A stretch of DNA of 64,000 nucleotides, taken from contig NZ_CAADHO010000001.1 in assembly GCF_900699765.1 (NCBI RefSeq), forward strand, positions 248,001 to 312,000, read 5' to 3'. A program made the position numbers and the translations under genes. Below are positions 25,609 through 35,470 of the stretch, piece by piece (position 1 is the first letter of the stretch; each line of letters opens with the position of its first letter). The stretch is from Desulfoluna butyratoxydans. Lineage in GTDB: Bacteria > Desulfobacterota > Desulfobacteria > Desulfobacterales > Desulfolunaceae. The notes beneath the pieces are model-generated. The model was not told the origin of the DNA. It did no database searches and saw only the letters and a list, made by a program, of their open reading frames with translations.

Positions 25609-27450
25609 CTATCGCTTCATGGAGATGGTGTCCCCGAGCATGGTGTCCACGGTGGTGACGATCTTGGAGTTGGCCTGGTAGGCCCTCTGGTTGGTGATCA
25701 TCTTCACGAACTCAGAGGCCATGTCCACGTTGGACTGCTCCAGGGAGTTGGGAGCCAGACTGCCCAGACCGTTGGTGCCCGGACGGTTGGTGATCACCGA
25801 GCCCGAGAGGCGGGTCTCGCTGAAGAGGTTGCCCCCTTCCTTGAAAAGCCCCTGAACATTCTGGAACTTGCCCAGGGCCACGCGGAAGAGCGGGGTCACC
25901 TGGCCGTTGGAGTACTGACCGGTGATGATGCCGTCCACGTCCACGCTGATGTTCTGGAGGCTGCCCGCCCCGTAGCCGCTGGCAGACTGGAACACCGTGG
26001 TGGAGGCTGAAGCGAACTGGGTGGAGGAGAGCCCTGCAGGGGCCCAGTTGGTGCCGTCAAAGGCGATGCCCATGTCCAGCTCAATGCCCATCTCCGTGGT
26101 GCGGTTGTTGCCCCCCAAGAAGTCGGCGGCCACGGTGAAGTGCTGATTCTGGAAATCACCGCTCATGTCGGACCAGCCGTCGGCGTTGTCCAGAGCATCG
26201 GGATCCCCTGCGGAGATCACCACATCAAAGGTGCTGCCCACGGCCACACTGGTATCCTCTTCCAGGCGCAGAACGATGCCGTCCGGGCCTTCCACGGAGT
26301 TGCCGTTCTTGAAGTCCGCAGGCACGGTGATGGTGCCGGTCTTGCCGCTGCCTGCCGCCGTCCAGTTCAGGACAATGGGGTTGGTCCCAACGACACCGCC
26401 GCCTGCAGCAGGATCTGCTGCGGGATCTGCCGCCGTGGCGGAAGGGGCCACGGTAAAGCTGTAGGTTTCCGTGGCGGGGGGGCCGCCGGCCAGAACCGCG
26501 GGATCGCCGCTCCAGTCGCCGCTGACCTTGGGGGTGCCGCTGGTCCAGGTGGAGTTGGCCACGGTGAGGTTGCCGCCGGAGTTCCCCACAAACCGCTCAA
26601 AGGTCTGGCTTGCCAGCAGGCCGTCGGTGGTGAAGTTCAGCGTACCACGTCCCAGAAGGCCCCGTCCCCTGTCTTCATCGGAGTTGAAAATGTCCCTCAT
26701 GTCCTCTTCCGGGTTGCAGGTGACGATGTACTCGTAGCTGCCGTCCCCTGCACCCTTGTCGAAGTAGAGGGTAAGGTCATGGGTACTGCCCAGGGCGTCG
26801 AAGGCCTTGACCGTGGTCTGGTACTCAAAGGCAAGGTCGCTGATGTTGATCCCCGCGCCGGGACGTCCGTCCCAGGCTGTGGACAAAGGCACTCCGGGAC
26901 CCACGGTGTTGTCCTTGCCCCTGGCGTCCAGGTTGGTGATGACCGAAATCTTGTTGGTCTTTTCCGGGGGCGAGGTAAAGGACTCCAGCTGGATATCCTG
27001 GATGGAACCCACATCCTCCACGTCACCCGTGGCCTCGTTTCGCCGAACCGACCACCCCTGGGTGATGTAGCCGGAAGGGGTGGTGAAGTTGCCGTCCTTG
27101 TCGAACCGGAACTCACCGGCCCGGGTGAAGTACTGCTCGGCTTCGTTTTTGGGATGGCGCACGATGAAGAACCCCTCACCACCGATGGCAAGGTCCGTGG
27201 GGGACTCCGTGGATTCAAAGGACCCCTGGGCAAACTGCCCGGCGATCTCGCCCACGGAGGTACCGCGACCCACCTGAGCGCTTCCGGAGTTGGTGGCCAC
27301 GGTCTGGCTCAGGACATCCTGGAAGGTGACCCGGCTGGATTTGAAACCGATGGTGTTGACGTTGGCGATGTTGTCGCCGATGACGGTCATGGCATTGCCC
27401 ATGGCCGAGAGGCCGCTGACGCCTGAAAAGAGTGAACTGGTAAGTGACAT
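25609..27450 (-). CDS. flgE: Flagellar hook protein FlgE
   Basis: The 613-residue hook subunit has the conserved N-terminal heptad region (SLFSGVSGLSAMGNAMTVI, GDNIANVNTIGFK) and the matching C-terminal helix (NVDMASEFVKMITNQRAYQ ending in TMLGDTISMKR). The surface-exposed middle (about 150-500) is long and variable and includes a Pro/Ala-rich stretch near residue 350. It is longer than enterobacterial FlgE (about 400) but in the range seen in delta-type bacteria. It is the last gene of the fliK-flgD-flgE unit and is followed by a terminator. Confidence 0.95.
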   Translation of the reverse strand: MSLTSSLFSGVSGLSAMGNAMTVIGDNIANVNTIGFKSSRVTFQDVLSQTVATNSGSAQVGRGTSVGEIAGQFAQGSFESTESPTDLAIGGEGFFIVRHPKNEAEQYFTRAGEFRFDKDGNFTTPSGYITQGWSVRRNEATGDVEDVGSIQDIQLESFTSPPEKTNKISVITNLDARGKDNTVGPGVPLSTAWDGRPGAGINISDLAFEYQTTVKAFDALGSTHDLTLYFDKGAGDGSYEYIVTCNPEEDMRDIFNSDEDRGRGLLGRGTLNFTTDGLLASQTFERFVGNSGGNLTVANSTWTSGTPKVSGDWSGDPAVLAGGPPATETYSFTVAPSATAADPAADPAAGGGVVGTNPIVLNWTAAGSGKTGTITVPADFKNGNSVEGPDGIVLRLEEDTSVAVGSTFDVVISAGDPDALDNADGWSDMSGDFQNQHFTVAADFLGGNNRTTEMGIELDMGIAFDGTNWAPAGLSSTQFASASTTVFQSASGYGAGSLQNISVDVDGIITGQYSNGQVTPLFRVALGKFQNVQGLFKEGGNLFSETRLSGSVITNRPGTNGLGSLAPNSLEQSNVDMASEFVKMITNQRAYQANSKIVTTVDTMLGDTISMKR

Positions 27451-27465
27451 GCGTTGATTTCTCCT

Positions 27466-28341
27466 CTATCGGTTTCCGCCATCGGCAGACGGAGCTGCCT
27501 GGGGCTGCGGTGCGGCAGCCATGGCTGCCCGGGGCTGAGCCCCTTGGGTTCCGAACAATTGAGCGGCGATCTCCGGGGGAAGCCCCCCGGGCACGGCACC
27601 GCCCGGCAGTGAAGGCCCGGCTGCCACCGGGGGTTTTTCAGGGGCCACCACCGTGGCCACGCTCCCGGGCGCCACCTTGCGGCCGTCCACCACCAGAAAG
27701 CTGCGCCCCCCCTCCCGGGTTACCCCCTCCACCATCCCGCGATCGGTGGTGGAGACGGAGGCGTAGTCGCCCTTGGCATTACGGGCGATGATCTTGTAAA
27801 CATACTTGCCGTCGGAAAGACGGTTGCCGTCTTCATCGGTGCCGTCCCAGGCGATCTGCTGGCGGCCCTGGGAGATGAAGTCGGTACCGGAGCTGATCTC
27901 TTTGACCAGGACCCCGTCGGGGTTGTAGACCATCACGCTGACCCTGGCCGGCTCCTTCAGGGTGTAGTGCCCGCCGGAGGTTACACTACCGGCACTGAGG
28001 GAGACGGGGTTGCCGTTTGAGACCACCTCCTTGCCGATGTAGTCGAAGATGTTGTTCTCCTCCTTGCTGGCCTGGTTCACGGCCAGCAGGGATTTTAAGT
28101 TGTCGTTCATGTTCACCTGCTGCTCCAGCCCGGAGAACTGGGCCAGCTGCGCGGTAAAATCGGTTCCGTCCAGAGGGTTCAGGGGATCCTGGTTTTTCAT
28201 CTGTGCCACCATCATGGTGAGAAAGGCGTTTTTTCCCAGGGCCTCGTCCTCATCCTTTGTGCGACCGGTCTTGTTATGGGACTGGCCGTCGAGGAAAATG
28301 GATCGGTTGTTGTATGTGCTCTCAACTCCCGGCGTTGTCAT
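27466..28341 (-). CDS. flgD: Flagellar hook assembly scaffold FlgD
   Basis: The 291-residue hook-cap protein shows the conserved N-terminal segment AFLTMMVAQMKNQDPLNPLD and FTAQLAQFSGLEQQVNM, then an Ig-like/tudor hybrid region (about 100-215) with IAWDGTDEDGNRLSDGKYVY. The last 70 residues are Pro/Ala-rich and lie outside the conserved domain. It starts 64 bp after fliK and ends 15 bp before flgE. Confidence 0.94.
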   Translation of the reverse strand: MTTPGVESTYNNRSIFLDGQSHNKTGRTKDEDEALGKNAFLTMMVAQMKNQDPLNPLDGTDFTAQLAQFSGLEQQVNMNDNLKSLLAVNQASKEENNIFDYIGKEVVSNGNPVSLSAGSVTSGGHYTLKEPARVSVMVYNPDGVLVKEISSGTDFISQGRQQIAWDGTDEDGNRLSDGKYVYKIIARNAKGDYASVSTTDRGMVEGVTREGGRSFLVVDGRKVAPGSVATVVAPEKPPVAAGPSLPGGAVPGGLPPEIAAQLFGTQGAQPRAAMAAAPQPQAAPSADGGNR

Positions 28342-28405
28342 GCGCTCTCCTTACTGATTATCACCGATGATTCCCTGTTTGGGCGCCATCGCATCCGCCC
28401 CTTGC

Positions 28406-29845
28406 TCATGCCACCACGCTGATGGCGCCCTCATGTTCTCGCTTGGCCGGACCCGAGGCCTCGCCTTCGGGTTCTCCCGCCCCTCCCTGGCCGCCCTGCC
28501 GAGGGCTCGAACGCCCTCTTCCGCTGCGGCCTTCCATGCCCCCGCCGTTCTGGGCCATGAAGTCCATGGTCGCCCCGGTGGCCACCTCAATGCGGTCCAG
28601 GCGAATCCCGTGGTCGGCCATGAGGGCCCGGAGATCATGCTTGCCCGCGGCAAGAATCTCCCCGGCCTTCTCTTTTTCAGAGACGATGCGTACCGAAACG
28701 CCTTCGCCCTCTTTTTCGATGCGTATCTGAATCCGACCCAGGGAGGGGGGACGCACCTGAAACGTCACTTCCCGGTCGTTCTTTTTCAAAGAGGTGGCAA
28801 TCTGCCGTCCCACCTGCAGGGCCAGCTGACGGGTCAGCCCGCTTTTGGGCGTATCCACCGAAGAGGAAGGCTCCAGCTCGTTTGCCGCGGCTGCCACCAC
28901 GTCCGAGGGGGTAGGCACCACCGGGGCGCCTGCACGATCGACACCGGCAGATTTTACAGATTGAAGGGGAGCGGCGGCAGGCTCGTCCGTCGGGGTCGTC
29001 CTGGGTCGGGCTCCGGCGCCGGGAGCCATGGCCGGATGATCTTTCTTGGCCAGCCGGGCTGCACCGGCACCGTCGGGTGCGACCTCTGCAGGGGACGCCG
29101 CTTTTGCCCCGCGCACGGTGGCCCGGTTCCCGGAACGCGCCAGGGTGTTGCCAAGCCCTTCTGCAATGCCTGCGGCTGCAGCCGGGACCTTAACATCCGC
29201 GGAGGCAGGGGATGCGCCAGGCGCTGACAAAGGAGCAGCCTCCTGCCGCGTGGCTTTCTTCCCGTCAGCTGCACCGCGCACCATCTCGGCGAACCGGTCT
29301 ACCCCCACCTCTCCGGCGGGTTGAGGAACCTTGCCGGCTGGGGCTGCGCCCCCCCCCTGAATGGGGCCGGGTGCCATGCCACCCTTGGTAAAGGGCACTT
29401 TTGCCCCGGACTTCCCGGGTGCCCCGGCATTTTTTTCCGGTCCGTGTTCCAGCTGGCCCTCTGCCAACGCGGGGCCGCCTGATTTCACAGCCGGAACCAG
29501 CGGGGAGACCGCCAACCCGGCAAGAAGCTCGGTCACCGCCTCATCGCCATTGCCCTTGATGTCCTCTGCCTCGGCGGACGCGCCTTTTTTGACCGGTCCT
29601 TTTCCTTCCGCCATGGAAAGAACAGCCTTTTTACCCGACGGAGCCTTTCCCTTTAATAATGTCCCGGCTTCGGGCCCCTCCCCCTTGGTCTCAGGGGCCA
29701 TGCCCTTGGCCGCGTTGCCTTTTCCGAAGAAAGCCGTCAGGAGAGCAGCAAAGCCGCCGGGCTGCTTTCCCTTTGCCCCGCGTTGCCTGCCCGCGGCCTG
29801 AAGGCCCGAGGTTGCTTCCGATGTGGTTTGAACTGCTGTCTGCAT
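28406..29845 (-). CDS. fliK: Flagellar hook-length control protein FliK
   Basis: The 479-residue protein has a low-complexity Ala/Gly/Lys/Pro-rich N-terminal ruler region (about 1-370) and a conserved C-terminal domain containing VTFQVRPPSLGRIQIRIE and VRIVSEKEKAGEILAAG, which interacts with FlhB to switch export specificity. The ATG at 29845 follows AAGAGG. It is the first gene of the hook unit and has a sigma-54 promoter about 120 bp upstream. The altered FlhB motif in this window concerns its partner. Confidence 0.88.
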   Translation of the reverse strand: MQTAVQTTSEATSGLQAAGRQRGAKGKQPGGFAALLTAFFGKGNAAKGMAPETKGEGPEAGTLLKGKAPSGKKAVLSMAEGKGPVKKGASAEAEDIKGNGDEAVTELLAGLAVSPLVPAVKSGGPALAEGQLEHGPEKNAGAPGKSGAKVPFTKGGMAPGPIQGGGAAPAGKVPQPAGEVGVDRFAEMVRGAADGKKATRQEAAPLSAPGASPASADVKVPAAAAGIAEGLGNTLARSGNRATVRGAKAASPAEVAPDGAGAARLAKKDHPAMAPGAGARPRTTPTDEPAAAPLQSVKSAGVDRAGAPVVPTPSDVVAAAANELEPSSSVDTPKSGLTRQLALQVGRQIATSLKKNDREVTFQVRPPSLGRIQIRIEKEGEGVSVRIVSEKEKAGEILAAGKHDLRALMADHGIRLDRIEVATGATMDFMAQNGGGMEGRSGRGRSSPRQGGQGGAGEPEGEASGPAKREHEGAISVVA

Positions 29846-29965
29846 GAACCTCTTCACTTTCCCGGTTGGATTGCCTGGGGTTACCGAAATCCCCCCGCCC
29901 TGCGTCATCAGGTGCGTTCGGCTTGCGGGCCCCACCGGTGGGACACCGCATGCCCTCAGACAAAA

Positions 29966-29981
29966 AGCAAAGCCCATGCCA
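29966..29981 (-). promoter_or_regulatory. Sigma-54 promoter of the fliK-flgD-flgE unit
   Basis: On the minus strand TGGCATGGGCTTTGCT fits TGGCAC-N5-TTGCW with correct 10-bp spacing. Predicted transcription start near 29955, about 110 nt upstream of fliK. Confidence 0.8.
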
Positions 29982-30435
29982 ACCTTTCACACTTGGCAAT
30001 ATTCATCATATTTACGAGACCTTATACATCAAAAGCATAGTATCCCTTACCCCAGCACAAATTTCCCCTTTGACGCCCGGAGGGAAATTTCTGCCCCGCC
30101 CTCAGCATGTTCATTTCCCGTACATGCACAGATCACCGTTTGTACATTCACCCCGTTCACCACGCTCTGCTCACCGAGGAACCGCGAATTTTATCCATCG
30201 ATTCACGAATGTTATCTTTTTGCACGCATTCGGGTACATATTTTGCTATGTTACCCATGGCACCACCGGTCGACCCGGGGCTTCCGTAAGGTGATGACAA
30301 TGTAAAAAAACGAAACGACGCTGTAACCGCTCACCACTGCAAGGGTTTTTCCCTCCACAACGTCCCGCCATTTTTTTTCAGACATCATTTATGACGGTCT
30401 GCCATTTTCCTGACACCTGTGACCCAAGAGGCACC
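29982..30435. other. Intergenic region without recognised gene
   Basis: This region separates the divergent fliK unit and the acyltransferase gene. It probably holds the activator-binding sites for the sigma-54 promoter and the plus-strand promoter of the acyltransferase. I see no reliable coding region or strong hairpin. Confidence 0.5.
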
Positions 30436-31188
30436 ATGAGAACCACTGTTTTTGATACCCCCATCCTGCGCACCATCATGCGCTGGGCAGCCATCATGAC
30501 CCTGAAAGCCGGGGGATGGAAGGCCGTAGGCACCCTGCCCTCCGTGGACAAATACGTCGGCATTGCCGCCCCGCACACCTCCAACTGGGATTTTATCTGG
30601 ACCATCTGCATTGCCCTGAAGCTTCGCGTCAAGGTCTTCTGGATGGGCAAGCACACCCTCTTCAAAGGCCCGGCCGGTCCCATCATGCGCTGGCTCGGCG
30701 GCATCGCCATCGACCGGAGCAAGGCCGGAAACACCGTGGAGCAATCCATTGCAGCCTTCAATGAAAACGAAAAGCTCGTCCTCATCATTCCGCCTGAGGG
30801 CACCCGGTCCAAGGCCCGGTACTGGAAAACGGGTTTTTACCATATCGCCAACGGAGCCGGGGTGCCCATTGCCATGGGATTCCTTGACTTTTCCCTCAAA
30901 ATGGGAGGCTTCGGCCCGGCCTTGATCCCCACCGGGGACATCGAGGCGGACATGGATCTCATCAAGGGTTTCTACAGCAACGTCACCGGCAAATACCCGG
31001 ACCAGTACGGCGAAGCCGAGGTGTTCTCCGGAAGCGACGCCATCGACGCCGACACCCGGGCTTACGTGGACAGCTCCAGCGTCTTTTTCTCCCCCACCGG
31101 AGACATGGAGAGCGACCTGCGCTTCCTCTCCGCCTACTACCGGGATATCACCGGCCCCGACGGCCCCCGCCCCAGCCTCAACGCATAA
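30436..31188 (+). CDS. PlsC-like 1-acyl-glycerol-3-phosphate acyltransferase family protein
   Basis: The 250-residue protein is a membrane-associated acyltransferase of the PlsC family. The catalytic HX4D motif is HTSNWD (about residue 47), followed by a glycerol-phosphate binding segment (IMRWLGGIAIDRSKAGN) and IIPPEGTRSK corresponding to the EGTR motif. The start at 30436 follows AGAGGC; the frame is open to 30391. It is alone on its strand and convergent with the large dehydrogenase gene. The substrate could be lysophosphatidic acid or another acyl acceptor. Confidence 0.85.
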   Translation: MRTTVFDTPILRTIMRWAAIMTLKAGGWKAVGTLPSVDKYVGIAAPHTSNWDFIWTICIALKLRVKVFWMGKHTLFKGPAGPIMRWLGGIAIDRSKAGNTVEQSIAAFNENEKLVLIIPPEGTRSKARYWKTGFYHIANGAGVPIAMGFLDFSLKMGGFGPALIPTGDIEADMDLIKGFYSNVTGKYPDQYGEAEVFSGSDAIDADTRAYVDSSSVFFSPTGDMESDLRFLSAYYRDITGPDGPRPSLNA

Positions 31189-31191
31189 AAA

Positions 31192-31220
31192 AACGTGCGG
31201 CCCTTTTCGGGCCGCACGTT
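31192..31220 (-). terminator. Terminator after the large glutamate dehydrogenase gene
   Basis: A perfect 12-bp stem (31192-31203 with 31209-31220), loop of 5 nt, followed on the minus strand by a T run. It may also help end the plus-strand acyltransferase transcript, though no T run exists on that side. Confidence 0.88.
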
Positions 31221-31255
31221 CAAAAACATCCGTCTTACACCACCACCCCGCCCCC

Positions 31256-34177
31256 TTACCGCGCCACCACCGGCCTCACCTTTTGCGGTCCACCCTGCGT
31301 GGACGAGGCAAAATGACGCCTCAGGTGATCCACGCGGTCACTGAAGCTGTCGTCCAGGCGCCCCTCTCGGGCCGCAGCCGCGATGCCTTCGGCCATCCAT
31401 GCCGTACGAAGGGAGATGCGCCGCTCCGAAGCCAGCTTAGCGCTCCCCATGGCCGTTCCCCGCATGATAAACCGGAACGCCCGGCCGTAAATCAGCTCAT
31501 CCACGGCATAGAGTTCTTCTTCTGCGCCATCGTCGTAATGGCGGGACACCAGCCCCTGCACCACCGGGTGCACCAATCCGTGTTTGCGGACCTTTCCGTA
31601 CCCGAACATCTTGATCAGCCCGTCCACCCATTCGAGATACGACCCCAGGACCCCGCCTGCGTTGGCCAGGATATCAGGGATGGAAATGCGTCCGCGGTCC
31701 TCCAGATAGGTCTCGGCCTCGGGGGTCAGGGGACCGTTGGCCCCTTGCAGGATGTAATCCGCGTCCACCCTGGAGGCATGGACGGCACCGGTCCGCATCT
31801 CCGCGTCCAGGGTCACCACCTCTTCCAGGGCCGCGGGCACCACCACATCCACCGTGGCGGTAAGGGGCCGGGTGGTGTCCCCTTCCACAAATCGGCCCAT
31901 GGTGTCATCCACCATCTCGGACAGCATTTTCCCGGAGGCAGCCCCCCGAACCAGCTCGTCCACCTGGGGAATGCCCCGTAAATTCACCAGGGTGCCCCCG
32001 GCATCGGAGATCATGTGGATGGACGCGCCCTTGCCGTGCACGATGGCGGCAAAGGCGCCGCCTACCTTACCAAACCCTTGAACGGCAAAGGAGAGCATGC
32101 GAATGTTGGCGTCCGCGGCGTGATAAAACTGGGGCTCCGTGTCCAGGGCTTCATCGATACGCGCAGGGTTCAGCCAGAGATCGGGATCGTTGTACCGGTG
32201 AAAGCCTTTGAGCACCGCCAGCACCTCGTAAAGCCCCCGGGCCGTGGCACCGGTCCGCAAGGTCAGTCCGCGCCCCCCGGGCTTTCCGGTGATGGCCGAG
32301 GAGGTATACCCCTTGACCTCTTCCCGATCCGCCGCAAGGGCGGACACAAGGGCCTTGTTCCCCACATCAATGCCGAAGTGGCGTCTCAGGCGCTCGGCTT
32401 TCTCCGAGGCAAGCTCCAGGCTCCCGTCGGCAATGGCAGCCAGATCCCGGGAGACCTCGTCGGTAATCACTTCAAAGAGCGTGCCGATCTCCTGCGGCCC
32501 GACCCCCACGTCCCCTGCCGGTACATCGGAAAAGGGCCCGATCCCCGCTTTTTTAAACAAAAAACGGCCGTAGGCGGCAAGGACCCGCTCGCGCACCTCC
32601 CCCTGACCAAGACTGCCCAGAATCCCTCCCTTGCCTGTGGCATAATAGGGAATCCCGAGCCCGAGGCTCTTGAACAGCATGTTGGTGGACAGGGCCCCTT
32701 CCCCGGAAAAGGAGACATGGGTTTTGTGGCAGCGGATCCCCCCTTTGCCGATTCCCTCACCGTTCATGCGGATAAAAAGGCAGCTCTTGCCGGAGTGATC
32801 GTCAAAATAGTTCTCGTAATGAATCCCTCGAAACCGGACCAGCCGGGAGATCTCATCGCCGAAAAGAGCCCTTTTTCCAGAACCGGGAATCTCCACGGGC
32901 ACGGTGGCTGCAGCAAAAATATGGTAGAGAGTGGCCCAGTAGTAGTCGCTCTTCATCTCCCCGTCCGGTGCCATGAGGTAGTTCCTGATGGTGTCAAAGG
33001 CCACCTTCCTTACCCTTTGGCTCTCATCGGAGAGAAGAGACACCAGCGGGATGAGATACTCTTTGTGACGGTGCGCCTGCATGCGGCCCAGATAGGCAAG
33101 TTTTCCCCTGTAATCGGCCAGCGCAAGGTTACCCAGAAAGTCCCCTATCTGCCCCGTGGGAATGGGATCGCTCTTCATCAGCATGGACCGGGTGGCAAGC
33201 TCGTTCCGCAGAAACCCGTCGAGTTCCGGGGTGATGAGGGCATCGGCGATATAGGTGGAAAAGGCCACCATCCGCCGGTTGGCCATGACAAAGGTTTCAA
33301 AATACTGCCGGGTAAAGGGGATCCCCTTTTTGTCGAAAATGCCTTCGATGGTCGTGAGGTTGTTTCGAAAATTCTCGTAGGGGAGCCAGAGCTGGAGCCT
33401 TCGCTCCGGGACCGGCTCGTCGGCGATGATGTTCTGGTCGATGCAGATGTGAACCGTCGTCCCCTTTTTCAAGCGGCGCACCACCCGGTTCCAGGCCGTA
33501 AAATAGTTCTCCAGGGTCCGGATGCGCTGGTTGTGCAGGAGGGCATGGACAAACCTCTCGGTGGCGGTCCCCAAAAAATCCATGACCTCCTTTTTCCCGG
33601 CCACCTTCCCCAGCTTCTCCTCCATATACTGGGCCGCATGGTTCATGAGCCCCGGCTTTCTCACCCCGGGGGTCTCCCCTTCCACAATATACAACCGACG
33701 GTTGGCCTCCGGATTCCCTTCCAGGCAGACCACATAGGAACTCATGCGAAAGCTCTGCATGGGGTGCTCCCGCATCAGGGCCTTGATGGCCTCCAGGGTT
33801 TCACGTACCAGCTCCCGGGTTTCGGAAATGAAAAAAAGGTGCTTGTTGCCGAAACGGCCGGTGACATTGATCCCCTCCCCGCTTCCGGAAGCGTAGCGGT
33901 TTTTGAGCATGGCCTCCTGATAGCGGCTGCCCGCAATGAGAAAAGCGATCTCCTCGGTGGCCAGGGACCTGTAAAAATAGGGACCGAGATCGGTCTTGGT
34001 CAGCACGGTCTCGATGGCATCCAGAATGGTGTCGGGTTTGAGGTCGTAGGCATGGCGGAGATGGTTGTAGAGGGCATACACCTCTTTATCGGACACAAAG
34101 CGGTTGTCCATGCCGCGCAGCTTGTCACGCACACCGCTGTCCGTGAGATGGTACAATACGTCTGGGGTGGTCTCCAT
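31256..34177 (-). CDS. Large (973-residue) Glu/Leu dehydrogenase-family enzyme
   Basis: The C-terminal 500 residues carry glutamate dehydrogenase hallmarks: YYATGKGGI near the substrate lysine region, VPAGDVGVGPQEIG (catalytic Asp region), ITGKPGGRGLTLRTGATARG, the NAD-binding VQGFGKVG, YILQGANGPLTPEA and IPDILANAGGVLGSYLEWV. The N-terminal 450 residues form an extension of the type found in large NAD-dependent glutamate dehydrogenases (around 115 kDa), probably regulatory. The likely reaction is reversible oxidative deamination of glutamate. The gene is monocistronic with its own terminator. Confidence 0.82.
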   Translation of the reverse strand: METTPDVLYHLTDSGVRDKLRGMDNRFVSDKEVYALYNHLRHAYDLKPDTILDAIETVLTKTDLGPYFYRSLATEEIAFLIAGSRYQEAMLKNRYASGSGEGINVTGRFGNKHLFFISETRELVRETLEAIKALMREHPMQSFRMSSYVVCLEGNPEANRRLYIVEGETPGVRKPGLMNHAAQYMEEKLGKVAGKKEVMDFLGTATERFVHALLHNQRIRTLENYFTAWNRVVRRLKKGTTVHICIDQNIIADEPVPERRLQLWLPYENFRNNLTTIEGIFDKKGIPFTRQYFETFVMANRRMVAFSTYIADALITPELDGFLRNELATRSMLMKSDPIPTGQIGDFLGNLALADYRGKLAYLGRMQAHRHKEYLIPLVSLLSDESQRVRKVAFDTIRNYLMAPDGEMKSDYYWATLYHIFAAATVPVEIPGSGKRALFGDEISRLVRFRGIHYENYFDDHSGKSCLFIRMNGEGIGKGGIRCHKTHVSFSGEGALSTNMLFKSLGLGIPYYATGKGGILGSLGQGEVRERVLAAYGRFLFKKAGIGPFSDVPAGDVGVGPQEIGTLFEVITDEVSRDLAAIADGSLELASEKAERLRRHFGIDVGNKALVSALAADREEVKGYTSSAITGKPGGRGLTLRTGATARGLYEVLAVLKGFHRYNDPDLWLNPARIDEALDTEPQFYHAADANIRMLSFAVQGFGKVGGAFAAIVHGKGASIHMISDAGGTLVNLRGIPQVDELVRGAASGKMLSEMVDDTMGRFVEGDTTRPLTATVDVVVPAALEEVVTLDAEMRTGAVHASRVDADYILQGANGPLTPEAETYLEDRGRISIPDILANAGGVLGSYLEWVDGLIKMFGYGKVRKHGLVHPVVQGLVSRHYDDGAEEELYAVDELIYGRAFRFIMRGTAMGSAKLASERRISLRTAWMAEGIAAAAREGRLDDSFSDRVDHLRRHFASSTQGGPQKVRPVVAR

Positions 34178-34403
34178 GATGGCTCCTTTCCGGAGCGCCT
34201 GGCCACAACAGGAGGGAAATGCGAAGACAGGCCACAGGCGAGCGCCCCGAAGGCTGGAAAAATGAAGCGTTGTGTTCGGCTACAGACGATTATAACCCGA
34301 AACCGATTCCCGGGGTAAATTTTCTGAACGTATCTGCGGCAGACAAATAAACCGGCCCAGACCAGCCGCCCATTCAGGGGCCCGGAAGCGCGCGCACAAA
34401 AAA

Positions 34404-34433
34404 AGCCCTGGGGCGACAAGACGCCACAGGGCT
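34404..34433 (-). terminator. Terminator after the small membrane protein gene
   Basis: AGCCCTG/CAGGGCT outer arms with an inner GGCG/CGCC stem, and a run of T on the minus strand beyond 34404. It ends the transcript of the 71-residue protein gene. The rest of 34178-34468 shows nothing else. Confidence 0.87.
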
Positions 34434-34468
34434 TTCCAACAAAGCACTTGGAACTTTGAAAAAACTGA

Positions 34469-34684
34469 CTAGTCGTTCTCGGCGGGTTTTTCTTCCTCAA
34501 CCCCTTCGTCGTTCTTCCAGGATTCCTTCAGCTCGTCAAAGCCGAGGTAAAGAGCGAGTGCGCCACCGAGAAGAAGAAGCGCGGGTACTGTTCCTGCAAG
34601 AAGCTGAAGCAGTGCATCAAACCATACCGCAATACCAATCAGGCCAAGAACCGCTGCAATAGCACCACCGATTAACGTCTTCAT
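34469..34684 (-). CDS. Small two-helix membrane protein of unknown function
   Basis: The 71-residue protein has two hydrophobic segments (about 3-24 and 30-50) and an acidic C-terminal tail (DELKESWKNDEGVEEEKPAEND). AAAGGAGGAA lies just upstream of the ATG, and a terminator follows, so it is a genuine monocistronic gene. I recognise no family. It may be a small stress or envelope protein, but nothing in the context assigns a function. Confidence 0.72.
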   Translation of the reverse strand: MKTLIGGAIAAVLGLIGIAVWFDALLQLLAGTVPALLLLGGALALYLGFDELKESWKNDEGVEEEKPAEND

Positions 34685-35470
34685 AAACCAGTTCCTCCTT
34701 TAAGCATAAATTTTCTTTATTTTTAACTTTATAATCTCCCCAACCGGGGATCCTTACGAAAGAACACTGCCGATGACACCGGCGGGAGAGGCGGCAGGCT
34801 AAACCTTGATAAAAACAACAAAATACAAACCAAATACGTATGTCATTTCAACAAAATAGAGCCCGGCATAACGCCTGTTTCTCTTTAGAATATAACTTGT
34901 GGAAGGTACCATATCAACGGATTCTACGCAACCCCAAATCCCGATAAATTTACGAGTGATTAGCAGCGATGAACAACCGTTCATTGTCTCTTTTACCACA
35001 GAATTTCACGGCAGGATGAATCACATTCCACCTTGGTTTACCCCTGCCGTGCAGCCAGATGTCTGACAAAGCCCCGGTACCCCACGGGGTGAGTGCCATC
35101 ACCCCGGCGGTGGTTGAGCACCGGCCCTGCAACAGCCATATAACGTTTTGAAATAGTGTATCTTTAACAACACACCCCCTGTTTCACCCGGGATAATAGA
35201 GTTGCACAATCACAGGATCTATATTATTTACAAGCGTTAAACCATAAGGCCCCTTGACTGAATACGACGGGGCCCTGGATGGCTCAGCCCTGCTTCTTGT
35301 TTTGTCCCACCGAAGCAGTTGCTGAACAGGCTTTTTTATACCGCTGCGATGCGACTTAGCAAAGAGAGCTCAAGTGCCTTGCCACGTGTGCCGCCGTGCC
35401 TTTCTCCGGCATCCTGCCTGCCAAGGCAGCCTCGCAATCCGGACACCCAAACAATCGGAATTTTTGAGAC
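34685..35470. other. Long intergenic region without confident gene
   Basis: About 790 bp lie between the small membrane protein gene and plsB. The left part is AT-rich and probably holds the promoter of the small gene. Short minus-strand frames (34799-34999 and 34950-35132) lack ribosome binding sites and recognisable domains. No tRNA or obvious repeat was seen. It may be the remains of decayed sequence. Confidence 0.4.

Noticed and set aside
32015..34318. Long plus-strand open frame (767 codons) antisense to the large dehydrogenase gene
   Set aside because: It is a by-product of GC-rich codon use. The minus-strand frame encodes a clear enzyme, while this one is low-complexity with no domain.
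34799..35132. Two short minus-strand reading frames in the plsB upstream region
   Set aside because: No ribosome binding site, no domain and unusual composition; more likely chance frames.
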